In this document: positions 33,045-47,021 of the stretch, piece by piece | How the letters are laid out: each line of letters opens with the position of its first letter | Position numbering within the stretch: position 1 is the stretch's first letter | From: Ilyonectria destructans | Lineage: Eukaryota; Ascomycota; Sordariomycetes; Hypocreales; Nectriaceae | DNA: 64,000 bases | NCBI GenBank assembly: GCA_020740775.1 | Contig: JAHEWK010000019.1 | Coordinates: 806,001 to 870,000 of the forward strand | Direction: 5' to 3' | Notes under the pieces: model-generated | What the model was told of the DNA's origin: nothing | Seen by the model: the letters and a program-made list of their open reading frames with translations, nothing else | Database searches by the model: none | Position numbers and translations under genes: made by a program

Positions 33045-34149
33045 ATATCTTCCCTTTAATAAATTTTATCCTAAGATTCTGTAGTTTTATTATCTATCTG
33101 TTAGTTTTATTTCTAATAGGCTTAACTTACTTCTTAATTATTATAAATAAACTAATAGTATATCTAGTTATATTACTTAATATTATACTGCTCTTTTCTA
33201 TACTATTTAGACTATTAGTTATTATATTATACTATATTCTTTTTATTCTAAGTGGGGTTTATTCTATAAAATAATTAAGAAATTATCTTAATATAGTAAA
33301 TATACTTAATAAGGTTATTCTTATAATAATTCTAATATTTCTATTGGGGTATATATATAATTTTCTTATTATAGTGTTTTTTATATACTGACTTTATAGG
33401 TAGTAAACTAAATAAATATTAAGTCTAATTATTTAGAGTAAGAAAAGAAAAAGACTAAGAGTAAATAATAGCAGTATAAGTTGCTCTAAATAAAGTGCTA
33501 AACTGTTTAGTGTATCTTTATCGCTAGAAATATATACTGAAATTAAAGAGTGAGAAAATAGTATATTATGGGCTTTAATCCTTAGATAAATTAGAGGAGG
33601 CTAAATAAAATAAGATATCTACTGAGGAGGTAGTCTATCTAGATAGCTTCTTTTAGAATTACTCTATAGAGGCTTAAGTTAGTCTGTAGGATTCCTTAGG
33701 GCTTAGTAATTTTATTCTTTCTATAGAGTCTAAGGGGACTCCTCTAATTCCCTCTAGTAGTAAGTAAGAATTTTAGAATCTATTCTAATATATATTTCCT
33801 GAAGTACTTCTTTATTTAAGGAAGTCTTTTAGCTTAGCTTAATAATATATAAGGTATTTATAGAGTTTCTATATATATTCTAATAGATTGTAGTTTTTCT
33901 ATTTTATAAGATATTTTATTTTATTATTTTCTCTTTTTATATTAAGAATTATTTTAACTGTAAATTTCTAGTTATTTTTAATTTCTATTTCTTAATTATT
34001 ATTCTATATTTTAATATAAATAGTATTTACTGCTAATTTAAATAATAAAATATAAAAAATTAAATAGAGCTTAATCCTTAGTAGTAAGTTCAGTTTATAG
34101 TTATTTTTTAAGATTTCTTTTAAGATTTTATAAGGTCTAATAAATTTAA

Positions 34150-37000
34150 AGTTTAATTTATTATTCAGCCTTTTTCTTATAATATTTTTTATTATAAGGT
34201 AGACTATATCTCCCTTCTGAAAGATTAATCCCTTTAATTTTTTCTTATTGTAATATTCTTTTATTTATTTATATATAAACTCCAGTTCTATTTATATTTC
34301 TTTATATAGCTATTATAGTTAGTTAGTACTGAGAATTACTTTTATATTTAAGAGTTCTTCTTATAATAATCTATAGATATTAGGGGTAAATCTAAAGTTA
34401 GTATAAGCTGGTATAAGCTTTATTATTCCTAAGGTGGATATATTATAGGCTAGTTATACTATAGGCAGCTTCTAGACTTAGTTATCTTACTTATAGTTAA
34501 TATAGCACTATAGATACTATTTAACTATTTAGTTAAGTCTCTCTATTTAGCTATCTACTTATAGTCTTTAAGCTATTATAAGCTTATAGTTTAATTCTAT
34601 TTAAGCTATTAGTTCTTATTAGAATTTAAATATAAATATTATTCCTCTATTAGAGATAATCTCTATTAGCAATCTATATATACTGATAATATTTCTTAAG
34701 AATATATAAGAAAGTTATTCTATATTAGTAGACTCTTAGTAGAATAGAAAGTATAAAAACTTTATATATCTATCTATAATAATAAATATACTATTATAGA
34801 GTACTCTAGTTATTAGATCTTTAGATAGTAGGAGCTTAGTAATATAGTCTATAGTAATAGATTCCTAAGGTTATTATACTACTGATAGTAGTTATAACTA
34901 TCTATAAGGCTTATATTATAGTAATTTTAACTTTTTATATAGATTATATTCTTTAATAGTATCTAAGATAGCTTTATTTATTTAAGGGAATAAGTATATT
35001 ATTCTGAGCCTCTTAAGAGTTCTATTTATACTCTAATATCTATATACAGAATATTTATAAATATCCTATACTAATTATTATTATAGTTCTTTAGAAACCT
35101 GTAATTATTCTATTTATTCTTCCTTAGGTAGTATATTATTATATTTCTGAATTTCTTTTAGTAGTAAGTTATTTAGTTCTACTGTATATATTACTATAAG
35201 TATTCTTCTATTAAGCTTATTAATAAATTATATCTTTTTTACTGGTTTTAGGGGTTATTAAGATTCTATTTCTTTTTTTTATAGATATTATATTATTTAA
35301 AGTCTGCTGGATTAGTAATAAATCTCTAATAAAACCTAGTATATATTTAGTTAAGTATAAGTTTTTATTTTTAGTAGTTCTTTATATATTTCTTATTAAA
35401 CTTAGGTATATATTCTGAGGGTATAAAGGCTTATCTTTTATAGGTAGGTATTCTATATTAATAGTTATACTTATAGGGGTAAATAGTATTATTATTGTTT
35501 TTAAAATAATAATATTATTATACTTTATTCTGCTACTTTCTAATTAGTATTTCCAATAAATTTTTATATATCTAGTTATCTTTATACTTATAGAGGTTAG
35601 CAATATATTTCTATTTAAGGTATTCTTCTAGAGTTAGCTTAAGAAGTTACTTATTTTTCTTTATAATATTAGTATTAAAGTTAGGTTATTAGCTAATAGT
35701 ATTAGCTTTACTATTTTCTAATTCTTTCTTATAGATAATAATATAGTTAAATTCCAATAGGTATTCTATATAGTAAAGTTACCTGCTATTAAGCTCTTAA
35801 GTAGTTATAAAATATAAGATATTCTTATAGTTAGTATAGATTTTAATCTTATACTTACTTTCTAAGAGGTAGTATTAGAATTCTTTAAATAAGTTAACTA
35901 TTATAAGGAATTCTTTATTATAGATAGAGTAGTTAAGCTTTACTCTATAGAGTTTATATAAGTAGAAGGCAATTAGGTGTAATTTCTTATTAATATCTCT
36001 TTATTCTATTTAGAATTCCAAATTAAAATTAAAAGAATCTATTTCCAGCTTAACTTCTTTTTTAGGGTTAAATATAATTAAAATTAATTTGCTGAGAATT
36101 ACCTTTTTAATATTATTAAAAGCCTTTTATACCTTAGTATTCTATTTAAAATCTACTTCTTTTTTTATAAGTTCTATAAGAGTATATTTAATACTTTTAA
36201 AATTATAAATAAACTTTCAGTAGTAATTAGTAAATTTTAGAAAGCTCTATACTTTCTTAATATTTTTAGGTTTTAGCTAATTTTTAATAGCTTTAATTTT
36301 CTTTTAATCTATATAGATTTTATTTAGATAGATAGTATATCTAAGAAAGTTTACTTTATCTATATAGATTTTATTTTTCTTTAGTTTAATAAGAAGGTTT
36401 ATATTCTATAGTTTCTTAAGTACTATATAGATATATTCTATATATTCTTTTTTTATATTAGAGAAGATAAGAATATTATTAAGGTAATATACAATAAAGA
36501 TATTAAGGTATTTCTATAGTATATTAGTAATTATCTATTAGAAGGTTACTAGTATATTAGTAAGTCTAAAGGGTATAATTAGATATTTAAAAAGTCTATA
36601 CTTTATATAGAAAGTAATCTTCTATTTATCTTCTAGTTTAATATAGATAAGGTTATAAGCTTCTTTAAGGTTAAGAGCTGTAAATTACTTTTTATTATAT
36701 AATTAATCCTTTAGTTTATTAATAAGTAGTAATAGTATCTAGTTCTTAATAGTAATATTATTAAGCTATCTATAATCTATAATTAGTTATAGTTTTCTAT
36801 TTTTCTTTAGAATAAATATAATTAGGTATTCTATAGAGGACTTTAATATTCTGATAAATTCTTTTTTCAGTATATCTTTAAGGTATTCTTTTAATATATA
36901 GAGTTAAACTTTATTAAGGTTATAAATCTTATAGAATTTAACTGTAATTCTATCTTTAAGTACTATCTTATAGTTCTATTAACTATATTAAAGTAAATCT
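34150..37000 (-). pseudogene. Gypsy pol remnant: reverse transcriptase, RNase H, integrase
   Basis: On the minus strand the reverse transcriptase core reads YYLNNILIFSNIKKEYIEYI (expected YLDDILIFS; both Asp are mutated to Asn), then VNFLRYTIYLNKIYID and SFLKFTNYY. The RNase H part reads LIIFNPKKEVKLEIDSFNFN and NYSIYNKEFLIIVNL. Further left comes the integrase: YITKLLLSKDLITRVLYNSI, FIIIDRYIKFLYFLFY, LPIVQLAYNISTLG (its Gln codon now TAG) and a PAYTNFRFTPNIYRLL end. Stops at original Gln and Trp codons and Asp/Gly-to-Asn/Arg-type changes are exactly what C-to-T on both strands produces. No function remains. Confidence 0.8.
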
Positions 37001-39256
37001 ATTTCTATTTCTTTAGTAAATAGCTTTTTATAGATACAGTAAGTAGAAGGTATATTCTTAAGTCTATTATTTACTTTCTTATATTTCTTTATTTCTTATA
37101 GTTCTTTATTAAGCTTAATAAATTATATTTATACTTATATAATAGTATAGTATATCTTATTATTTTAAGCGTTATAGTATTTATATCTAGTGCCTTAATA
37201 TAGTAAAGTATGTATTATATTATTATATATTACTTTACTGGTACTATTACCAGTTAAAGTTTAAGATTTTATATTATTATCTGAATTCTATTTATAGAAG
37301 GAATAATTATTAATATTATTAAAGGTTATTTAGTTAGTCCTCTAATTAATTAGTAGGTTTACTTATTACAGCTATAAATAGCCTAAAATTAAATTATATT
37401 ATACTGAGGGGATAATATTAAAAAAGATACCTTTATTATATTTATTTATAAAAACTTTAAGGTAATTAATCTCTCTAGTAATATATCTATTATTATAATT
37501 AAAACTTATTTCTTTAAGATTCTATATTTAATATAGATTTAATTTATTCCTCTATAGTAGCTTTAATTTATTTACTACTTTTAGATAAAGATAGTTAAGT
37601 TCTATACTATACTGCTATCTACTAGTATAGTATACTAGTATCTCTTAATTTATATTTAGATTTCTAAGTAATCTATTTATATACTTTCTATAATATATAG
37701 AGCTCTTACTGACAGTTCTGCCTCTTTTAGCTTTTAGCCTATTTATTACTTTATTATAGAGGGTAAGTATAGTTTTTTATCTATATTTAAACTACCTTAT
37801 ATTATTTTCAGTCTTTAGTCTATCTGCTAGTTCTTTATAGAAAGTTAAATCTATCTTTATATATCTTATATATATATTTATAGATGATTTTTTCTTTTTA
37901 AGTATACTCTATATATCCTTTAGTAATATAATCTATTATAAATATCTCTTTATAGATATTATTAGGTATAGAAATAGAGATATATTTTTTCTTTGTTTTT
38001 TATATATAGAGAGAACCTTCCCTTATCTTATATTTCCTATAGTTATTTAATTTACTTAATACTATATTAAGTTTCTTTTCTTAATTAGGTATAGGTTTTT
38101 CTTCTTTAGTTATTTTAAGCTAGTTTTTAACTTCTCTTTACTAAGTATTATTATTAGATAATTTATTATATTTAGGTTTCTCTAATTAGAAGTATTTTTA
38201 TTCTTATAGAAAATATCTCTATTCTTTCTGTATTTAGTACTAAAGGTATATTTTGGTTTTTATATAGATTCAGTATTTCTAATACTAGTAATCCTAAGAG
38301 TTCTATAATCCTTATATATACTATTATAGAAATCTGGTTATTTTAGCTTTTAGAATAGTAATATAATACTTAAGGTATCTATTAGTATTTTTATAGTATT
38401 TTATATTATATTTTATATATAGTTAGGTAATAGGGATTTCTAGTAGCCTTAGGGGGTAATAGTTATAAGTCTATTTATTCTTTAAGTAGTAGTAGTATTA
38501 TAGATAGTAATATAAACTCTATAAGATTTAGTTATATTTTTTTATATTAAGGTAGAGAATAGAGTTATCTTTAAATTCTTCTTTAAGTTCTACTATATAA
38601 TTCTTTACTTTATATCTTATTATTATATAAAGATAGATAGATTTATATTATTTAGTATTTTATTATTTCCTTATAAGTTATTAGTATATAGCTCTCTTAT
38701 TTTTCTATTATTAGTTACCTTACTTATTAAATATAGCTTTATCCTACTATAGTTTTTCTATTACTATTTAGCTGATTTCTTCTGGGGTACTAAATATATA
38801 TTCTTCTATATAGAAGTTCAATCTTTCTTTATTACTAGAGTTAGAATATTTATTCCTAATATTGTAATTATCTAGCTGTCTATTTGGTATATTATTCTGA
38901 GTGTTCAGTACTTTTAGTATTTCTCTTTAATAGATTTCTAGTTACTTTTCTTATTATATTATAGCTATTATTCTTAATATCTCTGCTGATAGTTAGATTA
39001 TTAATAGTTTCAATATTAGTATTTATTCTATCTGTTTTTTCTGCCTATTTATTCTTAAGGTAGATTCTTCTAGATATAGTACTTCTGCTTCTTTCTGGCA
39101 TAAATATTACTTTTAGCTGGGTAGATATATAGGCCAGTTTAAGCTAGAGTACTTATATATACCTTATACTATAGTAATAATTTATATTTATATTGCTATT
39201 TCTATTTCTTTCTATCTTTAGATAGTATTTAGTAATTATTATCTAGTAGGTATAAG

Positions 39257-39487
39257 TTGGAATTATTATTCTTTTTTAAGTTTATAGTATTCTTATATAA
39301 AGTATCTCTTTTTATTATAGTTATAGTATATAATATCTTTCTTATCTTAAAGCTGCCTCTATATAGCTCTAAGTTCTATAGGTCTAATATATATTCCCTA
39401 AGAGGTATTTCTATAAGAGTTATCCTATTAGCTACCTCTTTATTTTTTTCTATTTTCTTATTAGTTAGAGTAATAGGAATTATATAG
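39257..39487 (+). other. 76-codon ORF inside the Gypsy gag region, not a gene
   Basis: The only ORF above 60 codons in the AT-rich block. Its Phe/Ile/Leu/Tyr-dominated product is what antisense AT-rich DNA yields. It lies antisense to the expected gag of the Gypsy element, so I regard it as chance. Confidence 0.7.
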
Positions 39488-40324
39488 AGTATTTTAATCT
39501 TTTTAGTATATTATAGCTTTCTTTCTGTATCTTTTATACTGTTATTTATTGATTTTAATAGCTATAATAATATATTCTATAAGAGTGTTAGATTAGTTAG
39601 TCTTATAAAGCTTATGTTTAATTTTATTCTTTAATTTTTAGTAGAATATTTCTATAAGTACCTTATTCTTTTAGTCTAACTTAAAGGTAACTTATTAAAG
39701 TGTAATAGTATAGACAGCAGTAAAATAGATTTATTTAAGTATATAAATTTTTACAGCTATCTATCTTTCTTTATTAACTATTCTAAATATATCTTTAAGA
39801 GCTACTTTAAAGTTTTCCTAATCTGTAAATAAATTAACTGTATTTTAATTTTAGTTAGCCTTATTATTATTAAGGAAATCTTTAAGAATAAATTTAAACC
39901 AGTTTTTAATATTACTAGTTATTAGATTACTTATAAATAGCAGTTATAATTCTGTAGATACTAACTGTTATAGATACTACTAAAAGTACTTTTTTATTTT
40001 AGTAATAAAGGGTATAATATTATTAGGTATTCTATTAAACTTCTTAAGTAGTAGTAATTTTATTACTTCCTCTAGATTATATTTATTATTTTTAGTAATT
40101 AGTACTAGTATATTCTATATTTATTACTATAGAATACAGACTAAATTATATAGCTACTTAACTTTAGCAGCTATATTAGTATTATTTGCTGGAGCTATAT
40201 AAGCTGGTAGTATAGATATATTACTTAGGGTAGTAGGAATTTAATTAGTTTTAAATATCTTAATAGTATAAGATATTACTTAATAGTTAATATAAGTAAT
40301 CTTTCTAAATAAGAGCTATTAATA

Positions 40325-40736
40325 TATAATAGTTATACTCTCTAGATTGCTATATATATAGTATAAAGTAGATAAGAGATTAATTACTAATAGATAAACT
40401 GTAGGTTTATATTAGCAGATAGATTAGAGTATTACTTACTGAGTAAATATTATATCTGGTAATAGTTAAGTATAGTAAGATATAGTAAGTTAAGATAATT
40501 AAAGTAATTAAGTTATATTAATAGCTAAGTAGCTACTTATAGTAAATATATACTATTTAGTTATCTATATATTAAGGTAATTAAATGTAATTACTATATA
40601 AGTGATTATAATTACTGGTAATTAGAGGTAATTATAGGGTGATTATATATAGCTAAACTATATTTTATTCTGAAAGGCTGAGAAAAGTGGGGCTGTACCT
40701 AAAGCCTAATACAGGTTGCAGCCAGGCTGTAATATA
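40325..40736 (-). repeat. 5' LTR of the Gypsy element
   Basis: Direct copy of 32633-33044. Examples of differences are TAGACTGC/TAGATTGC and GTAGGCAAGAG/GTAGATAAGAG, all transitions. Confidence 0.85.
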
Positions 40737-43700
40737 TTCTCTACTGGAGTATACCTATTATAGTAATTTCTTCTCTTAATAAGAATAGCAGTAGTAACCT
40801 AGCTTCTATATCCTCTGCCTAATAGCTTAGCTACTTCTATATACTTAGTCTGAACTTTAAGTTTAAAACTACTGGCAATATACTTTATATAGGCCAGTAT
40901 ATTCTTAACCTTACTGATAATACTCAAGCCTTAGCTATTAACCTTCTTATAGATATAATAGAGTCTAACTCAGTTTCTACTTTAAAGTACTTATATAACT
41001 ACTGCTTTATCTATAATAAATAGGCTATTACTAACTTAATCTACACCCTCTTAGATTTTATAAAGCCAGACTATATAGCTGAGTGTCCTATATAAATAGA
41101 GTGTAAGGTTATACAGTCTACCCCTCTTTATAAGGATCTTCCCGACTGAATAAAGTTAGCAATAGCTATTAAGGTGAGAGTACTATAGGTATATATAGAG
41201 GAGAGTCTATATATAGCTGGATATCTAAACTGTATAGACTTAGATTAGTAGCAACTTCTAATTATAAGCTTTTAGAAGCTATATAGACTGAGTGGAGAGA
41301 AGGTAGTAAGTAGTATACTGGGGAATATATATAAGAAGAGGTACTACACCTGGATAAAGAGTAATATTAAAATACTGGTAGGGGATAATAATAATTATAA
41401 TACTAATATAGAGTTAAAGGATAAAAAGGTTTAAACTTTAAGTTGGGTTATTATATTATTTAGGGGTTTTAGTACTAGGTATATTTCTATTTATAACTAT
41501 AGGATATATCTTTTTAAGGTAAGCTTAAGACTAGAGGAAATTAAGCTTCTTTATTTAGTATCAGTAGATATTATTACCTTATTAGTTAATAGTAACTATC
41601 AGTAAATAGATTGGGTAGAAAGCTAAATATAACTTCCTGAAGTAATAGCTAAATATAGATTTTATCTATATATTCCCTTAAGCTAATATATATAATAATT
41701 AATAATCTATCTAAAGGGCTCTAATTTCCTCTCTAGAGCTTGCTATTAAGTGTATAATAGGTTTACCCTATAGCTATATCTATATACTGCTACCCCATTC
41801 TTATATTATCTAATTATATAGTATATCCTACTTTATTATTTAATACTTTAATAAATATTAGATAGTATTTAGAAGACTGTATTATAATAAGGCTGGCTTA
41901 TAATATCTACCTTCTTAATTAAGCTAATTAAATATATTATATATATATAAAATACCTCTACTTTTATAGGTTAAGTTAAATAAAAAGCAGAAGGTATTAA
42001 GGCTACTTCTAATAGAATTATTCTTAATAACTCTTAATTGGGCTTAATTTATTATTATAGACTCAGTCTCTATATTTTATATTGCGTGAAATATACAGAT
42101 AGCTGTATTTTATAGTATTAGTCTATACAGAACGATATACAGCTATACTATTATCAAGCTATATATTGGGATTACCTTAGTATTCTATCTGAGTGGATAT
42201 TAAGTTACCTACTAATAACTTTATTATAACTGTTAGAAGATAACTCTATATTAGACTGGCCCTTAAGTGGGGGAATAAAGCCCAGATAAGAGTAACTCTC
42301 TAATATATTAATATTCTATTTTAGTTATAGAGTGTGAGATTAACTTAAAAACCCCTTATAGGGAAAGAGGGGCTGGAGGTAATAAGAAATAACATTAGAT
42401 ATAATATTATTATCTTTAGGCTTCACTGCATTTAATCCCTATTATTCCTAATCGAATTATCTGTATTGAATCTAGCACTCTATATTATAAAACCTCTAAT
42501 AGACTGATATTCTAACTTTAGTCAGAAAGAGAGTCTAATAACCCCTTTTCCAGCCAGTCTAAATAACCGGAACAAGTAATTATTAATATTAATATTACTG
42601 CTTTAAATACTATCTATTTAATTAAATTAACTGTAATAAATCTAATAGCAACTATAATATTAGCTTCCTAGAGATAGCTGTATATAAATAACTGGAGTTA
42701 TATCCTCTTAGGGCTGTATATTGGAGTAATAAAGAGGCAAATAGAGGGATAATTAAGCAGCCTATATAGTTAAAAGTAAGATGGGATTAAAGTGACGCTC
42801 TTATACTAGTAATATTGCGTTACATACTACTGTCTATAATTAACTCTATATAATAGAGTATATATAAAGAGAATTTATATATAGTAAAGATATATAGGTT
42901 ATACTAAATCTCTTTATCTGTAATAATATACTCTTACTAACCTTTCTTTTAGGCGTCTATAAAATAATAAAAATCTAGTTTTTACTTTTAAGGTGATAAA
43001 TTATAGAAGTACTGATTTTAGGCCGGCTATAATATAATAGTAGCTATTTTTAGCTCTTTAATAACAGAGTCTATAAAGAAGAATCTAATAGCTATTTTAA
43101 GACTTAAATAATCCTTATTAAATAATACTCTATACTCTCTTTTATATAGCAGCAGATTAGTAGTTACTAAAGATTCTAAAAACTGAATAGCTTAAGGTAT
43201 ACCTTTAAATATTCTCTTTAAGAGTATAGAATTAATAACTTTAAGACTTATCTTAATTCAGCTGATATAATTAATAAGCTCTTTAAAGGCTAGAATAAAA
43301 TCTAACTGCTAAAGTAGTAGGGTTATTTCTAGGAAGAGGGCTAACAGTTTTAACTACTTTACTTAACCTAATATTATATAAGCCAGCTTACTCTATCAGT
43401 TTATATACCAGATAGAGACTACTGCTAACTCTACTAATTTATAATAGCAGAACTAATATCTCTTAACTTTATAACTTAGGTTTTACTACTTAGATATAAT
43501 TTATTATTTCTTATATTATAAATATTATTTTTAGAAGCTAGTTTAATAGTCTATTTAAAGCTATAAATCAGTATGTAATTTTAGATTTATAATAGAATAT
43601 TGGTTTTAGTTATAAGATACCTAAGATTCTATAGAACAGTATAATACTATAATTATATCTACTAATATAACTTAGCACTATCTTGGAAATTTTATAATAC

Positions 43701-45734
43701 TTGCTTAATACTATATATTAAATTATATAGGCCTTAACTGAATACTCTATACTAAGCTATAAATTTAGAAAGATATTGCCTGATATATACTGAGTTTTAG
43801 ATATACTAATAGTAAGACTATAGTTTATAATTCTTATACTGAACTATTAATCAGTCTGGTTAAGTTATACTAGACTAGCAGTATAGCTTAAGAGATATAT
43901 ACTAAACTAATAGTATATAGACTATTAGTATACACTCTAGTATAAACTAATAGTCCTCTTAATAGTGTGTACTATTAGAAGCGCTATTAATAATTAAAAA
44001 GATTAGCTTTAACTGTATAATACTCTTTACTATAAAGAACTATATTTAGCTGGAGGTAATTAGATTGAGTTTAATATTTTTATATTAATAATTTCAGTAT
44101 AATCTAATTCTTTATAGTTAGTAGTAATTACTTATTGTCCCTAAAGAGAAAGTATTTAAATACAGATAGCTACCTTAAAATAAAGAACCTCAGTTTAATT
44201 CCCTATATCCTTAACTATCTAAATTACTGAAGAAATAGATAATAAATTGGAGAGTAGCTTTATATACTTATTGGGATTATTCCAATATCCTATATATAGC
44301 AGTTAGAGAAAAGTAGGCAATTTAATCTATATTACCATTTTATAATATAGTTAGTAGTCTTAATTTAGGTATATATAGTATTTTTTTTAATTTTTTATTT
44401 ATTTTTATAGTGGGGGGGGGGGGGGTGGGTTTAAGAAGATTGCTATTATAACCCAACCCCAATATATAATAGCTATCTTATATCTTATAGAAGTTACACA
44501 ATATAGTGCTCTTTTTATTGGAGAAAGGGAGTTTTAATATAGAAATAAATAACTAAGCTTAACCTTAAGCTATTAGAAGGTAATTATAGAGATATTAAAC
44601 CCCCGCTGGAATCTGGAGAAGCAATTAATACCCTATAATCTCTAGAGGCAATATAGGATATAGGCAACTCAGACTGAATCCAGTTTTACTCTATAAGAAT
44701 CTTACCTTAGCAATAGAGTCAGATTGTATCTTCTCCGTCGGCCTAAATAGATACCCAATAGGAAATAAGTAATCTCAATATAAATATATATTTATTTTTT
44801 CTTTTTAAGGAAAGAAAAGTATCTCTTTAATAAGATAACTATATTAAAATCCAGTAAAACTCTATAGAGTGTATAATATAGATATTTTCCCTACTGTTAT
44901 AGTAATTATTATAAAGAAAAAGTTAATATATAGCTGCTATATTAATATAAAGAAATAAGATAAATTTAGCTAAGTTATACTATCTAATACTTAACTTAAC
45001 TTTTATAGTATAAATAGCTTCTTATTAATAGTTAGAAAGATAGCTTTAATCTTTCTATCTATAAAATTATTTATAGTCTTCTTTAAAAGATTCTTTATAA
45101 AAGTATAGATACTCTATATACTTAAGCTAAAAGAGTTTAAATAGATAAATCCAGATAAAGTTAAAGTAATTTAAGCAATAGAAAATAAGATTATTTTATA
45201 TATAACTGCTAACTTAATTAAGATTAAAAAAGAAGGTTATTATTATAAAATATAGAAATAAAAAGATAGTAATTAGTTTTTAAAATCTCTAGACCTCTGT
45301 AGAATATATATAAAAATAAGTTTACTGATAAGAGTTCTTATATTATTATAGAAATATATAGAACTTATACTATATTAGAATTATATATCTAGAAGGTAGA
45401 AAATATAAGGGTATAATACTCTAGAAATTACTAGAATTATAAAGTAGGTTCCCTAAGAATTTATTATTAGCAGATAGAGTTAGTATTATCTAGAGTGTTA
45501 AGCTAAAGCCTCTTTCTAAATTAGATACTATAGATCTCTTAAATCCTTCTCTAATAGTTATATACTATAAATATTAAAACATAATATCTATAATTTAGCC
45601 TATATATACATAAGGTCTCCCAAGCTTTCTATCCCCTTAAGCTAATAAGACTCTAACTCTATACCGAATAGCAGGAGGGAAAGCCACCAGATAGCATTAT
45701 CTAATATAATACCAATAGAATTATAGGCCTAAAT
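40737..45734. other. RIP-mutated AT-rich DNA, unidentified
   Basis: Five kilobases with stops in all frames. On the plus strand at about 40850-41420 a protein-like reading persists if TAA/TAG are taken as former Gln codons: NTQALAINLLIDIIESNSVS, then IYTLLDFIKPDYIAECPI and DQIKLAIAIKVRVLQVYIEE. I do not recognise it. A run of 14 G lies at 44412-44425. It is probably one or more further transposons. Confidence 0.45.
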
Positions 45735-45949
45735 TGCCGGATCGCCGGATCGTCGGATAGTTGGGATTTAACTTACTGGACTTTCTTTAGGATATCAGTC
45801 TAGATATTAAATCTATTAACCTCCTACAATACAGTTAAAATAAGCTAAAAATAATTAAAATTAAAATTAAATAAAAGTTAGAACAAAATCAGCTTACCAC
45901 AGTAAAGTTATACTATTTACCTACTGGCCCCCTTTTATGCTACTGCTTA
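45735..45949. other. Boundary of the AT-rich block with CCGGATCG triplicate
   Basis: GCCGGATC, GCCGGATC and GTCGGATA lie in tandem at 45736-45759, followed by AT-leaning sequence. This is the first CpG-containing motif after the mutated block and may mark an element end. Confidence 0.4.
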
Positions 45950-47021
45950 TATTCCCTTGCCGCCATAAGTTAACTATTATAGATCTATTGCTTAAAGGCA
46001 TCTGGATCTTGGCCAAATAATATATGTTTTACTACTATATTGACAACATAGCCAATACAGTGAACCCAGCGCTTCTTTCAGTTGAACCCAAGTGCACAGC
46101 CCAGCTCTTCCATTATTGTTTTGTTATTTGAGGCATTATCCAGCGTAAAGTAGCGCAGCTTATCCCCAATCTCGAACTCCCAGATGATGCCGAGTATCTG
46201 TCCAGCGATATTCTCGCCTGTGTGCCGGTCTAGTAGCTCCAGAAGGCCGAGAACGCACTTCCTGGGCCTGTTATCCAGATTTCTAAATATGCAGGTAATG
46301 CTGTAAAGAGGATGCCTGTTCCCGGACTGCTAGCCGTCAAACTGGACATGGATTTGGCCTGGGCTCTTCCAAAGAGTCTCTCGTACAGCTAATTTATTAA
46401 CGTTAAACTCTCTTTCGGCGATCGCGCGCACCGTTATATCGGATATATGGGCTTCCGTAATGGAAATAGAAGGGTTGAGGTATTCGAAGATCGCTTGCAA
46501 GTTAAGATATTTTACAGTAGTAAACAATTGATTCGTGTTGACGATCCAGTTGACAATTACCTATTGGAATGCAGTTTTGTCAAACCGCTTGATCAGCTGA
46601 TTCGTTATATCCTGATCGCAGGGGACCTCTGGATTCAATCGCAGTAACGTAGCAATTGAGGCGGCGGGTATTGCAACTGTAGATTTCAGGGCCGGCCTTT
46701 TACCTGAAGGATCGACTATACCGTTATAATCCTTGAATAAGTGGCTCTCAGCATTCTGAAAACCCTTATAGTTGTAATTCTTCGGCCTTAGATCCTTCCG
46801 TTTAATATACAGACAACAGACCCAGCGGCGTTCCTTCGTTGCGATATTCTGAATGTCGTATCCAAACCGGTAAACCCATTAACGTATTTGGCCATCTCTT
46901 TCGGACAAAGTCCAGTCTCTAAACAAGCGAAATAGCCGTTGTTCGTCTTCTGCTGTTCGTTCCGGGATCGCCGCCGTCGATTTCCCTTGTGCAGAGGGTT
47001 CGAGGGTAGGTGATCGAGCAT
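45950..47021 (-). pseudogene. hAT-family transposase, N-terminal and central parts
   Basis: Minus-strand reading: LRPKNYNYKGFQNAESHLFK, LRLNPEVPCDQDITNQLIKR, YLNPSISITEAHISDITVRA, VRETLWKSPGQIHVQFDG, then a stop where hAT proteins have Trp. It continues QSGNRHPLYSITCIFRN, LLELLDRHTGENIAGQILGI and LRYFTLDNASNNKTIMEELG, then KKRWVHCIGYVVNIVVKHIL. This is the hAT order: a helical N-terminal part, the first catalytic Asp in QFDG, T-LDNASNN, and RC/HC-x-x-x-x-x-N-L. Stops at 46330 (W to TAG), after GFN (TGA) and after FKQ (TAG) are G-to-A or C-to-T compatible. The C-terminal part lies in the RIP block and is unreadable. Different copy or family from the hAT tail at 29284. Confidence 0.75.

Larger units (their letters stand above)
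32633..40736 (-). mobile_element. Ty3/Gypsy LTR retrotransposon, full length, destroyed by RIP
   Basis: Two direct copies of a 412-bp LTR (32633-33044 and 40325-40736) enclose 7.3 kb of internal sequence. Pol domains read on the minus strand, so the right copy is the 5' LTR. Stops occur in every frame throughout, and the two LTRs differ almost only by C/T and G/A. The element is about 8.1 kb. A target-site duplication could not be settled because the flanks are TA-rich. Confidence 0.85.

Noticed and set aside
39257..39487. ORF in the AT-rich block as a small membrane protein
   Set aside because: Its hydrophobic composition is expected from AT-rich antisense DNA inside a Gypsy element; no start context or homology.
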